64,000 nucleotides of DNA from Muscardinus avellanarius (Eukaryota; Chordata; Mammalia; Rodentia; Gliridae). The DNA lies in contig OY726566.1 of the NCBI GenBank assembly GCA_963383645.1, positions 99,402,302 through 99,466,301 of the forward strand. Direction: 5' to 3'. Within the stretch, counting starts at the first letter, position 1. Each line of letters begins with the position of its first letter. The notes under the pieces are model-generated. The model was given only the letters and a program-made list of their open reading frames with translations, was not told where the DNA came from and made no database searches. Shown here piece after piece: positions 55,158 through 64,000 of this stretch. Both the position numbers and the translations under genes were made by a program.

Positions 55158-55322
55158 TTGAACTCAGGAACATTCTACCTTTAAGTTCGACCCTTGGCCC
55201 TATTTTTTTTCTTCCTTGAAACAGGGTCTCACGAAGTTGCTGAGGCTGGCCACGAACCTACGATCCTCCCGTCTCAGCCTCCCAAGCACTGGAATTACAA
55301 GCATGGGCCTCTGTGCCTGGCT
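55112..55322 (-). mobile_element. B1-dID SINE, TG tail
   Basis: (TG)n 55112-55148 abuts ttactagagattgaactc; B1 arm shortened. Confidence 0.92.
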
Positions 55323-55780
55323 TCCTTCCTGCCATCGACCTCTGCCTTTGTGACCCCTTTCAGTGGCTCTCTCTGGGGAGTAGGGAAGGATAAGAGATGG
55401 AAGGAAATCTAAATGTGCACCAAGCAGAAGGAAAAGAAAAAAAAATTTATGAGAATCCAATAATAAAAGGCCTAAAAATATATGCCCCCCTCAAAAAAAT
55501 AAAAGGCCACAGGGAAGGGAGAGAGAGAACACCATGTTCTTCTTTTACACTGAGCACCAGTGACCCTTAGACTAGATTCAGTCAAGCAGTCTCAGGTCAG
55601 AGAGGATCAGCCACACACAGGAGAAAATCCTACATGGTCATGATCACATCTTCATTCTCACCAACAGAGCCAAAGCAGGCTCCCCATTGCCCCTTTTTCT
55701 CATCGCAGTCATAGAAGACAGGAAGGACACACTGGCACATAAGGACGTACACCAGAGTTTGCATCCAGCCCCAACACTAA
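55323..55780. other. Unique flank sequence
   Basis: Nothing recognised. Confidence 0.5.
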
Positions 55781-55870
55781 TACCAACGTGACCTTGAGCG
55801 AGCCCCTCATTCACAAGGTGGAGCCAAACTCACTTTCTCTGCCTCGGAAGGTTATTATGAGAACTCACCG
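55781..55870 (+). mobile_element. MIR-like fragment
   Basis: acgtgaccttgagcgagcc, ctttctctgcctcgg and ggttattatgagaactcac match the MIR centre. Confidence 0.6.
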
Positions 55871-55873
55871 AGG

Positions 55874-55952
55874 ATGAGCGGCGGGTGTAGTTCAGTGGTA
55901 TGGACTTCCCTAGTGCATGGGAGATCCGGGTTTGATCCCCAACACTGAAAAA
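55874..55952 (+). mobile_element. ID element (monomer)
   Basis: gggtgtagttcagtggtatgg with intact loop and gggtttgatccccaacac. Confidence 0.87.
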
Positions 55953-56136
55953 GAAATTTGGTGAAGTAAGAAGTAAAGTTTAGACTGTCTCTGGTGCTCA
56001 GCTAATCTTAATAATGTTAGTAAACATTAGCTGTTATTATCTTATTTTCTAAAACTTCCCCCTTGTCTGTCCTTTTATTGTTTGGAGAATTTTTGAGGGC
56101 TACAGTTGTAAATTATTAACAAAAGTTGAGGATATC

Positions 56137-56224
56137 GTGGCTGGGGATGTAGCTTGGTGGTAGAGACCCGGCCTAGCACATGCGAGGTCCTGGGTTCCAT
56201 TCCAGTCCTGGAAAAAAAAAAAAA
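56137..56224 (+). mobile_element. ID element (monomer)
   Basis: ggggatgtagcttggtgg, loop gcctagcacatgcgagg, then gggttccattcc and a short poly-A. Confidence 0.9.
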
Positions 56225-56310
56225 GCTGAAGACATGATGAAACAAGAAGAGAAATATGTTAAATATAAAGTATAAATAAATGTCCCCTGTTTTATTTATT
56301 TATTTATTAT

Positions 56311-56499
56311 TTATTCATTTACTTGGTATTGGTGATCCGACTCAGGGCCTTGTGTTTACAAGGAGAGCACTCTATTTTGAGAGCACTTTATTTTGAGATA
56401 GGGTCATGATAAGTTGCCCAGGCCAGCCTTGAATTTGCCATATTCCTGCTTCAGCCTCTTAAGTAGCTGGGATCACGGGCATGGACCACGCACAAATGC
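56311..56499 (-). mobile_element. Old B1 plus full ID
   Basis: The ID part (56315-56382) keeps its central loop and the B1 arm follows (56395-56499), as at 26277-26706. Confidence 0.7.
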
Positions 56500-56704
56500 C
56501 TGGGGGGGTGGTTTCCAAGGATTGAACCCAGGAGCATTCCGCCTTTGAGCTGCACCCCAGGCCATTTTTGTTTTCTTTATTTAAAACAGGGTCTCACTAG
56601 ATTTCTGAGTCTCAGTATATTGCTAAGGCTGTCCTTGAACCTGTGATCTTCCTGTCTCAGCCTCCCAAGGACTGAGATTACAAGCATGCACCACCATTCC
56701 CAGC
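56500..56704 (-). mobile_element. Old B1-dID SINE
   Basis: Both arms, diverged; starts with a G run. Confidence 0.87.
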
Positions 56705-56734
56705 TCACAGACGCCCTTTAAACAACTGAAATCA

Positions 56735-56928
56735 GCCGGGTATGGTGGCGCACTCTTGTAATCCCCGCGCTTGGGAGGCAGAGACAGGAGGATTGCACAG
56801 GTTTGAAGCCAGCCGCGCTGGTTTAAGAGACCCTGTTTCTAAATAAAAAAGTATAAAATAGGTCTGGGAGTGTAGCCTGGAGGTAGAAGGGCTTCCAGGA
56901 ACCCAAGTACCACCAAAAAAATAAAAAA
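56735..56928 (+). mobile_element. B1-dID SINE, B-type, perfect 16-bp TSD
   Basis: taaacaactgaaatca at 56719-56734 and 56929-56944. Confidence 0.97.
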
Positions 56929-56944
56929 TAAACAACTGAAATCA

Positions 56945-57876
56945 CTTTGATGTTTTTGGCCATTAAAAGGCACTACATATAACTTGCTCTATAATTGACA
57001 TAAGCATTAGCTATAAGTCTACCCACTGACTTTATATTTTGAATTCTTATTGTGAATGGAGCTACAAAAAATGCCAGAGGGCCCTAAATTGTCAGTTTTT
57101 ATGCATTTAATGAGAATCAGACAAATCTAAGAATTGGGAGGAAAAGTCAACCTCATGGTAGAACAAAGAAAGTCATTATATTCTTTGTACCCAGTATCCA
57201 ACACTGTGCCAAGAAGATACAGAAAGCCCTGGTTTCCAGAAAAGGAGCTGAGAATAAAAGGAACCCAGATTCACAGAGAACATCTTTTTTCACTTGCCCA
57301 ATCAGTCTTATTTTGTGCACTGCCACTAACACAAATTTCTGATTTTTTTGTGTCAATTTTATCACCTTCAGGGACTTGGGGCGAACAAAGTTTTGTGTAA
57401 ATTAAAATGAACTTCCCTTTCTTTCCCATGCTAGATTATTTCTGGAACAGACAGCTATCGTTTGTTGGCCACCCACCTGCTCTAAGTATCTCCTTGTGCC
57501 CGGCACTGTGCTCAGGGACATAAAGACGCATGGTTCCCACCCTAGAGGAGCTCAGTGGGGGAGACTTGTTAAACAGGCAGCAGTTGGGAGAAGTCCAGGA
57601 AGGATGCCTGCCTATGGAGAGGGGGGTTCTGGGGGCAGTGCCCAGCCACCAGAGAGGAGCTAATTCTGCCCAGTAGTGGGCAGACCCAGAAAGCTTTGGG
57701 GGACATCTGCACTAGTTCTTTTCAGCTACACTTTCTCTCTTTTTCACATTCTTGGAGGATTCTGAAGTAGCCAGGGGCCACTACTTACAAAGACCTCACC
57801 AAAATATGATGGGAATCTTTTTAGACAATCTCCGAATGAGCTGATATCATCAGTGGTGTTCATTAAGAAGCAACTA
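56945..57876. other. Unique flank sequence
   Basis: About 0.9 kb without a repeat I can name with confidence. Confidence 0.5.
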
Positions 57877-57977
57877 ACAAGCTGAGCATGGTGGTGCATG
57901 CCTGGAATCCCAGTAGTTGGGAGGCTGAGACAGGAGGATCGCAGAGACTCTCGGCAAACAGGCAAGATCCTGTTTCA

Positions 57978-58184
57978 AGAGCCGGGCGTGGTGGCTCATG
58001 CTTGTAATCCCAGAATTTGGGAGGCTGACAGAGAAGGATCACGGTTCGTGGACAGTCTCAGCTACTTAGTGAGGCCCTCCGAGACTTAGTGAGACCCTGT
58101 TTAAAAATAAAGAATAGAAAATAGGGCAATAGGTGTAGCTCAGAGGTCAAATCCCCCTGGGTTCCTTCCCCAGACCCATAAAAA
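57978..58184 (+). mobile_element. B1-dID SINE, A-type (first same-site insertion)
   Basis: Full length between the first and second TSD copies. Confidence 0.94.
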
Positions 58185-58198
58185 AAGATCCTGTTTCA

Positions 58199-58392
58199 TG
58201 CCAGGCGTGGTGGCACACGCTTGTAATCCCCGCACTTGGGAGGCAGAGACAGGAGGATCACTCAGGTTTGAAGCCAGCCGTGCTGACTTAACAGAGCCTG
58301 TTTCCAAATTTTAAAAAGTACAAAAATAGGTCTGGGAGTATAGCTCAGAGGTAGAGGGTTTCCAGGAACCCCAGTACCACCAAAAAGAAAAA
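58199..58392 (+). mobile_element. B1-dID SINE, B-type (second same-site insertion)
   Basis: Full length between the second and third TSD copies. Confidence 0.94.
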
Positions 58393-58631
58393 AAGATCCT
58401 GTTTCAAAATTAAAAATAAGATAGGGCTGGAGGTGTAGCTCGGAGGTAGAATGCTCCTGAGTTCAATTCCCAGGACCACAAAAAGAAGAGGAAGAAGGAG
58501 GAGGAGGAGGAGGAACAACTGATAAAAAGGCTCAGCCTAGCCCCTCTACTCCCTCATCCCACAAATGCCCTAGGAGAGTAGAATTATCCTAATGATTTCC
58601 TTCAGGGAGGTCCCCAAGTTGGACCTAGAAA

Positions 58632-58633
<2 letters not shown>

Positions 58634-58668
<35 letters not shown>

Positions 58669-58866
58669 AGGTCTGGGGATGGAACCCAGGGGCATTCGAC
58701 CTCTGAGCTACAGCCCCTGCCCTATTTTTATTTTTTATTTTTCCAAACAGGGTCTCACTAAGTTACCGAGTGCCTTACTAAGTAGCTGAGGCTGTCCGCG
58801 AACCGCGATCCTCTGGTCTCAGCCTCCCAAATGCTGGGATTACAAGCCTGCGCCACCACGCCCAGC
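58634..58866 (-). mobile_element. B1-dID SINE, A-type, long poly-T
   Basis: Poly-T of 33 bases (58634-58666), then gcaggtctggggatgg. Confidence 0.93.
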
Positions 58867-59173
58867 ATAGACATGGTTCTTATGAAGGAAAATGATCCAT
58901 CTGGAAGTCCTCTGGGAACTTTGGGCTAAACTTTCAAGAACTTTTCTGCTTGTGAAGGATTCTCATCAGGCACCTCAACCAAGACTCACCAGTTCCTGTT
59001 ACTGCCATCCCTGTTTATACGTCAACTCTCTTCTTGAGGATGTGGGGCTGAAAAAAGGCCACAGCTGTGATCAGCTCGCGTCAGGCAGGTCGTGCCCAGA
59101 GCCTGAGTCTGGATGGGAAAAAAACATGTAGGAGGAAGGGTGCCCAGCAGATGCTGGGCGCAAGCCATAAACC
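58867..59173. other. Unique flank sequence
   Basis: Nothing recognised. Confidence 0.5.
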
Positions 59174-59345
59174 AGCCGGGCGTGGCGGCTCACGCCTGCA
59201 ATCCTAGTGCTTGGGAGGCTGAGGCAGGAGGGTCAAAGGTGTGAGGCCAGCCCCAGGAATTTACCAAGACACTTGACAACTTAGTGAGACCCTATTTCAA
59301 AAAAATAAAAATAAAAAAAGCTGGGAGTAGAATGCCCCTGGGTTG
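59174..59345 (+). mobile_element. Old B1-dID SINE, short ID arm
   Basis: B1 arm full; ID arm lacks gtgtagctcagagg. Confidence 0.87.
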
Positions 59346-59866
59346 AAAAATGGCCAGCATCCCTTCCCACAAAAGCCACAGGCCCTCAGTGGGGGCTCCG
59401 GGATATGAGAGCAGGAAGTCTACAGACAGTGGGGAAAAGAAGTGAGCCCCCTCTCTGCCAGGTCTTAGCACCCTCCTCACACTTCCAGAAGCACTGGCTG
59501 TCTGCAGTCCTGTCCCCGGATTTAGGGACAGACAGACACCTCGGCTCTCAGGGGAAGCAGCCTGATGGCCGTGAGATGTTGACTGGGGCACAGCTCCAGG
59601 TCAGTCTCTGGGAATGAAGGAAGCAGGGCAGAGGGAGGGACCCAGCCAATTCTACCGGCGCCCAGAGCTGCCCTGAACTAGGGGAGAAGGGGGCCGTGCC
59701 CCAGCGCGGAGCAGCCATTGGATATGGGATGCCTGGCCGAGGGGTGGCCTTGAGCAAGGAAGACAACTCCTGGAGGACTCAACTGAGAGCCGTCAGCCAC
59801 CAAACCTCTCAGGACATAGGACAGAGGGTGTGAGGACGTAATAAATCATCATTTGTTACACCGGAT
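59346..59866. other. Unique flank sequence
   Basis: GC-rich for the region; no gene recognised. Confidence 0.5.
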
Positions 59867-60000
59867 CTCCTCCTCCTCCTCCTCCTCTTCTACCTCTTCC
59901 TCCTCCCCCTCCTCCTCCCCCTCCTCCTCCCCCTCCTCTTCCTCCTCCTCTTCTTCCTCCTCCTCCTCCTCCTCCTCCTCTCCTCCTCCTTCTTCTTCTT
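59867..60000. repeat. CTC/CCT polypyrimidine tract
   Basis: 134 bp of almost uninterrupted C/T, mostly CCT units, ending in CTT units. It leads straight into a minus-strand SINE and may be its expanded tail. Confidence 0.93.
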
Positions 60001-60002
60001 GG

Positions 60003-60198
60003 TGTGTATGTGGGGGTGCTGGGGATTGAACTCAGGGGTATTCTAACTCCATTCTAATTTCTATACCTTTTAAGATTTTTTATTATTATTTTTTGAAACA
60101 AGGTCCTGCTAAGTTGCTGAGGCTGACCTCAGACCTGCAATCCTCCTGTCTCAGCCTCCCAAGTACTAGGATTCTAGGCGCGCACCGTTGCACCGGCT
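60003..60198 (-). mobile_element. Old B1-dID SINE
   Basis: gggggtgctggggattg through ggctgcc; ID arm truncated in the middle. Confidence 0.85.
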
Positions 60199-60299
60199 GC
60201 CTGTTCTTCTTTTGTTTCACACCAGATGATAAGCAAGCCCTGGGGAAATGCCCTTCCCAGCTGTCGTACCCATGATGCCTTGCCTTGGTATTCCCCCCG

Positions 60300-60300
<1 letters not shown>

Positions 60301-60344
<44 letters not shown>

Positions 60345-60480
60345 CTGAGGATCGAACCCAGGAACCTTCTACTGCCACCTCTGAGCTACATCCACAGCCC
60401 TTTTTAATTTTTATTTTGAAACAGGGTCCTGCTAAGTTGCTGAGGCTGTCTCTCCCTAGCCTTCCAGGTCTGGCGTGCAC
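60301..60480 (-). mobile_element. Old B1-dID SINE with CA/TG tail, head-truncated
   Basis: (CA)n 60301-60342 abuts actactgaggatcgaaccc, the reverse of a SINE end; the B1 arm is shortened. Confidence 0.82.
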
Positions 60481-60526
60481 CCACACACACCCCAGCAAGC
60501 CCTGCCTCTCGGTAGCTCATGATAAA

Positions 60527-60708
60527 ACTGGGTGTGGTGGCACTCATTTGTAATTCCAGTACTTGAAAGGCTGAGACTGGAGGATCATAGGTTCCAGGTC
60601 AGCCTCAACAACACAGGAAAACCCTCAGAAGCTTAGCAAGACCTGTTTCAAAATAAAAATCCAAAAGGGGTGCAGCTCAGAGGTAGAATGCCCCCCAAGT
60701 TCAATCCT
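60527..60708 (+). mobile_element. Old B1-dID SINE
   Basis: Both arms; ends ttcaatcctcg where the next SINE begins. Confidence 0.87.
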
Positions 60709-60709
60709 C

Positions 60710-60925
60710 GAGGCATGGTGGTACACGCTTGTAATCCCAGTTCTTGGGAGGCGGGGATAGGCAGATCACAGGTTCAAAGCCATCCTCAGCTACTTAGTGA
60801 GGCCCTCTGCAACTTAGTGAGACCCTCCCTGTTTCAAAAATAAAATTAAAAAATAAAAAATAAAGCTGGGAGTGTGACTTGGAGGTTGCCCTGAGTTCAA
60901 TCCCCAGTACTGGAAAAAAAAAACC
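60710..60925 (+). mobile_element. B1-dID SINE, A-type
   Basis: Full length, linker of repeated aaaaaataaa units. Confidence 0.9.
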
Positions 60926-61094
60926 TGGGTCTCCCCAGACAGGATTACCTGCTGGGCCTGTAATGACCACATCTAAAGTCCTTCCCCTCCAGGGATCCCC
61001 GAACACATGGGGATCCAGAGAGCATCCTCCTGACTTGAAATTCCTCCACTTTCTAGAATGCTGGCCACCACCCGCTGAGGGCCACGGCTCCTCT

Positions 61095-61285
61095 TAGAAC
61101 TCCAACCCCTGCTGACCTAGAATCTCCACTTCAGTTGGGTCCTGGGCCATCAGCATCGCTGGAGTAAATGCACATCCCTGGGCCCCACCCCAGACCCACT
61201 GACTCATGGCCTCCTGGGGCTGGAGGGCCATGGTGTTCTAACACGCTCTCCAGGGACGCTGAGGCTCCTCTGGAGTTTGCAAAGC
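61095..61285. mobile_element. hAT-Charlie-like (MER5/MER20) fragment
   Basis: atcagcatcgctggagtaaatg and tgggccccaccccagacccac match the element's left half; the right half (cacgctctccaggg) is weaker. Confidence 0.6.
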
Positions 61286-61871
61286 AGGTCAGCAGCAGGG
61301 GTGGTGGGAGGCAGTGTGAGCGGCCCACCTGGGCCAGGGCCCATGCCTGGCCCAGGAACAGAGCTGGGAGGAAGGTGGCCCTCGGAGGACTCGCCCTGGC
61401 TGGGGACCAGGGGGCGGAGCCAGGCAGACCTTGCCGCTCAGCCGGATGTGACAGAGGTGTGTGCTGGCATCCCTCGGGACTGGCTGTCACTTACTGATTG
61501 CAGTTGAAGGGAGGTGCGCTCCCTCCCATTCTGGGCTCTGCTTCCTCGACTGAGATGAAGCAAGCTGGGCCATGGCCACTCGCTCCCCTCTGCAGGAAGG
61601 AGAAGCGAAACAGGCTGGGGGTGCAGGAAGAGGCAGAGGGGGCGAGCTTTCCTGCAAGGCGTAGTCCCATTTCTGCACCTGCTCACACTTACAGAAACCC
61701 ACATGCTTTTCCTTCTGGAAAGGTCTAGAGACTAGTTGAGGAGAGCAGATAAAAGACCAAACGCTCCACCTGCTTGATCGGGGGCTACGTTCTGTGAGCC
61801 AGGCTCTGGGCCCTGGCTGCTGACAAGGAATACAACATAAAGATTGTGGCCAATCAAGAGGAGGAGGTTAT
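61286..61871. other. Unique GC-rich flank
   Basis: Overlapping frames on both strands (61131-61728) look compositional; no domain seen. Confidence 0.5.
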
Positions 61872-62033
61872 AGCCCGGCGTGCTACCGCACGCTTGTAAT
61901 TCCAGCATTTGGGAGGCTGAGATGGGAGGATCGCAGTTCGAGGACAGCCTCAGCTACTACTTAGTGAGGCCCTTTGCAACTCAGTGAGACCCTGCTTCAA
62001 AATAAGGAATAGAAATTAGGGCTGGGGGTGTAG
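61872..62033 (+). mobile_element. B1-dID SINE truncated at its 3' end
   Basis: The ID arm stops at gctgggggtgtag and passes directly into RPL10A-like sequence, so a deletion or rearrangement joined the two. Confidence 0.88.
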
Positions 62034-62281
62034 GAAGTCCTGCGTGGGAACCAGCACAAACCCTGAAAGTTTCTAGGAAGCAGTGAGGCTGTGGGTCAGC
62101 TGGAAGAACTGTGACCCTCGAAGACAAACACTCCTCCAGCGCTGTCGGGCTTACCTGTGCCCCCCACCCTGTTCCCTGTGTGTGTCCTGGGGGGCCAGCA
62201 GCGCTGTGACGAGGCCAAGGCTGTGGATATCCTCTTGTGGACACGGAGGTGCTGAAGAGATTTAACAAGAATGAAAAGCTG

Positions 62282-62472
62282 GCCAGGCTGGGGCCGCACA
62301 CCCGTAATCCCAGTACCCGGGAGGCTGAGACAGGGGAATCACAGGTTCAAAGCCAGCATCAGCAACTTAGCGAGGCCCTCAGGATCTTAGTGAGACCTTG
62401 TTTCAAAATAAAATAGGGCTGGGGGTGTAGCTCAGAGGTAGAATGCCCCCGGGGTTCAATCCCCAGTACTCA
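62282..62472 (+). mobile_element. B1-dID SINE in the RPL10A pseudogene (first)
   Basis: Inserted in the lysine-rich KLNKNKKL region; the A-rich host sequence makes the TSD (aagaatgaaaag and aagagaagaaaag) only approximate. Confidence 0.9.
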
Positions 62473-62802
62473 AGAGAAGAAAAGAAGTTCGCCAAGAAGT
62501 AAGATGTTTTTGGCCTTGGAGTCTTAATGGAGGGGATTCCACAAGTCCTGGGCCCAGGCTTGAGGAAGGCCGCCAAGCTTCCTTCCCTGCTGACACACAG
62601 GGAAAACCTGGTGGCCAAAGCTGATGAGGCGAAATACACAGTCAGGTTTCAGATAAACGAGGTGCCGTGCTGGCGGCGGCTGGTCCTGGGAGGTCGACAG
62701 AGGCTGAGCTTGTGTGCGACGTCCGCTTGGCTGTCGACTTCCTGGTGTCACTGTTCAGGAAGCGATGGCAGCATGTCCAGGCTTTACACACCAAGAGCAC
62801 CA

Positions 62803-63015
62803 GGGAAGCTTGGTACTTGGGATTACATTCCTGTAATCCCAGCACTTACGGAGGCCGAGACAGGAGGATGACAGGTTGGAGGCTAGCCTCGCCAACTTAG
62901 CAAGATCCTCACAATTTAGTAATGCTGGTTCAAAATAAAAAATAGAAAAGACTGGGGGTATAGCTCAGAGGTAGAATGCCCCTGGCTTCAATTCCCAAGA
63001 TGCCCCCCCCAAAAA
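62803..63015 (+). mobile_element. B1-dID SINE in the RPL10A pseudogene (second), 10-bp TSD
   Basis: aagagcacca lies at 62793-62802 and 63016-63025; the parental sequence has it once, which proves insertion after the pseudogene formed. Confidence 0.95.
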
Positions 63016-63090
63016 AAGAGCACCATGGGCAAGCCCTAGCACCCGTATTAAGTCATATCTTAATAAATCCTAATATCACTACTGAAAAAA

Positions 63091-64000
63091 TAAAAAGACC
63101 CTAGAAAATAAGGAGCCTGGGCCGGTGCCTTCTGCCTCCCCACACCTGCCTCCCACTACCGTCCTCTCTGACCTGTCTTCTGTTCCCCGTTCACAGGCCC
63201 TGAGTCGGTCCATCCCAGCGGGGTAGGGGTTTGGCTGTGGGGAGAAGCCCACAGAAACGGTAAGTACAGGGAGCCCCCTGGACGTCTAGCGAAGGTTTCT
63301 GCCTGCACAGCCCAGGGCTCTCCTCCATCTGACCATCCCTCAAACCACTGCCCAGCTGGGCCTCCGGCCTCGTTCCTGCTGCCCTCGGGGGGTGGAGGGG
63401 GGGCAGGACACTGAGCCTTTGGGGCCTGTCTACCAGCACACGGGACATGACCTGCCTCCCTTCCGTTACATAACAGCTTGGTCCAGACTGCTGCGCGCGT
63501 GCTCTGAACCGCTTCAGCTTCACATCTACAGAGCAAATCCAGACAGGAAATACCCGTCGGCTGCTTTCCGCTGTGGTCATTTCCTGCCTTCTCAGGAAAG
63601 ACAGATCTAGAGGTCGTTCGTGGGTCCCTAGCTCTGCACGGCAATGGGTGGCCCTGAGCGGCGCCTCCCCTCCCCTGCACCTGCTCCCAGATGCCCTGGG
63701 TCAGGCGAGGACCCAGCTGCTGAGCACTGTGAAATATGGATTCCTCATGAAGTCTAGCATGCCTCCCTTTCATATAAACCCCAGGAAACTGGAAAATGTA
63801 TGGTGAGTCCCATTGGGATCATCTCTCTTGCCCAGGACGGAAAGAGCCCGTTCTTGCAGGATCAAGGGCAGTCCTTCAGTGGCCCTCACCTCATCTGTGC
63901 GACCCGTGTTCCGGGCCGTGTGCTGGGCTGCGTGGGCACAACAGAGCGAGAGTCCAGACTCCAGCTCGCAGGAGGCCAGGAATATACTTGGCCCAGATTT
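63091..64000. other. Unique GC-rich flank to the right edge
   Basis: No repeat recognised. It contains a 205-codon minus-strand open frame (63156-63773) that I could not assign; see findings. Confidence 0.5.

Larger units (their letters stand above)
57877..58513 (+). mobile_element. Host B1-dID SINE split by two SINEs at one site
   Basis: The B1 arm is at 57877-57977, the linker and ID arm at 58393-58480, with an AGG-rich tail to 58513. aagatcctgtttca is present three times: 57964-57977, 58185-58198, 58393-58406. Confidence 0.93.
62034..63090 (+). pseudogene. RPL10A: RPL10A processed pseudogene, broken by two SINEs
   Basis: Intronless sequence colinear with the mRNA of large-subunit ribosomal protein L10A. 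The first piece (62034-62280) begins at EVL-GNQ near codon 20 of the parent and continues through a cysteine/DEAKAVDI-like stretch. The second (62473-62802) reads [26 protein letters not shown], then [18 protein letters not shown]. The third (63026-63050) carries the C-terminal TMGKP-like codons. A degraded 3' UTR follows, with AATAAA at 63062-63067 and an A-rich end. Frameshifts and stops are frequent. The 5' end, including the start codon, is missing and replaced by a truncated SINE. No function is expected. Confidence 0.93.

Noticed and set aside
4342..58789. Many 60-130 codon frames with endings such as GYTPRPI or NLETGSLKPARLASN
   Set aside because: They are conceptual translations of B1-dID SINE copies, repeated with each insertion, not genes.
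8579..60498. Frames rich in CVCVCV, HTHTHT, RERERE or SLSLSL
   Set aside because: They are translations of CA, GA and CT microsatellites.
61131..61728. Overlapping frames on both strands as a small gene
   Set aside because: Part is a hAT transposon relic and the rest is GC-rich with open frames on both strands, as expected by chance.
342..63015. Regularly recurring near-identical units that could suggest a CRISPR-like or satellite array
   Set aside because: The units are dispersed on both strands with individual TSDs, poly-A tails and no constant spacer length; they are SINEs.

Overview
This is a nuclear genomic window from a mammal, most likely a rodent of the squirrel-related branch (Sciuromorpha). 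The placement rests on the dominant repeat: a fused SINE of about 200 bp made of a B1 (7SL-like) left arm, an A-rich linker and an ID (tRNA-like) right arm. This B1-dID architecture is known from squirrels, dormice and mountain beaver. I cannot place the species further. There are no bacterial-style operons; almost every open reading frame lies in a repeat or is a by-product of GC-rich sequence.

The one protein-coding gene is KDM7A (JHDM1D), on the minus strand. Exon 1 (coding 35413 down to 35220) and exon 2 (2807 down to 2722) join in phase and encode the first 93 residues, including a complete C4HC3 PHD finger. Intron 1 is 32,412 bp (2808-35219). Positions 1-2721 are the start of intron 2. 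Exon 1 sits in a strong CpG island (about 34480-36060) that should be the KDM7A promoter, and probably a divergent one. The right half (about 36-64 kb) is upstream flank in which I recognise no functional protein gene. It holds a decayed RPL10A processed pseudogene (62034-63090) split by two SINEs.

Repeats occupy much of the rest. I use three working labels for the fused SINEs. A-type has a full B1 arm, a linker like aaagaataaaaaata and an ID arm reading gaatgcccctgggttcca. C-type has a full B1 arm but a linker and ID start like ataaaataggtctgggag. B-type is C-like with a shortened B1 arm (gctggcttaagagaccc) and a distinctive ID arm (agggcttccaggaacccc). B- and C-type copies are the least diverged, so they look youngest. 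They are often nested in A-type or older copies with clear target-site duplications (TSDs). Simple ID monomers, old LINE-1 and LINE-2 pieces, MIRs, ERVL-MaLR-like LTRs and hAT-Charlie-like fragments form the older layer.

I found no new biological system. The more notable observations are repeated SINE insertion into the same target (four loci, three to four bearing shared TSDs), a head-to-head inverted SINE pair inside KDM7A intron 1, microsatellites growing from SINE tails and linkers, and the split ribosomal pseudogene. All alignments and family assignments were made by eye; boundaries of old repeats are approximate.
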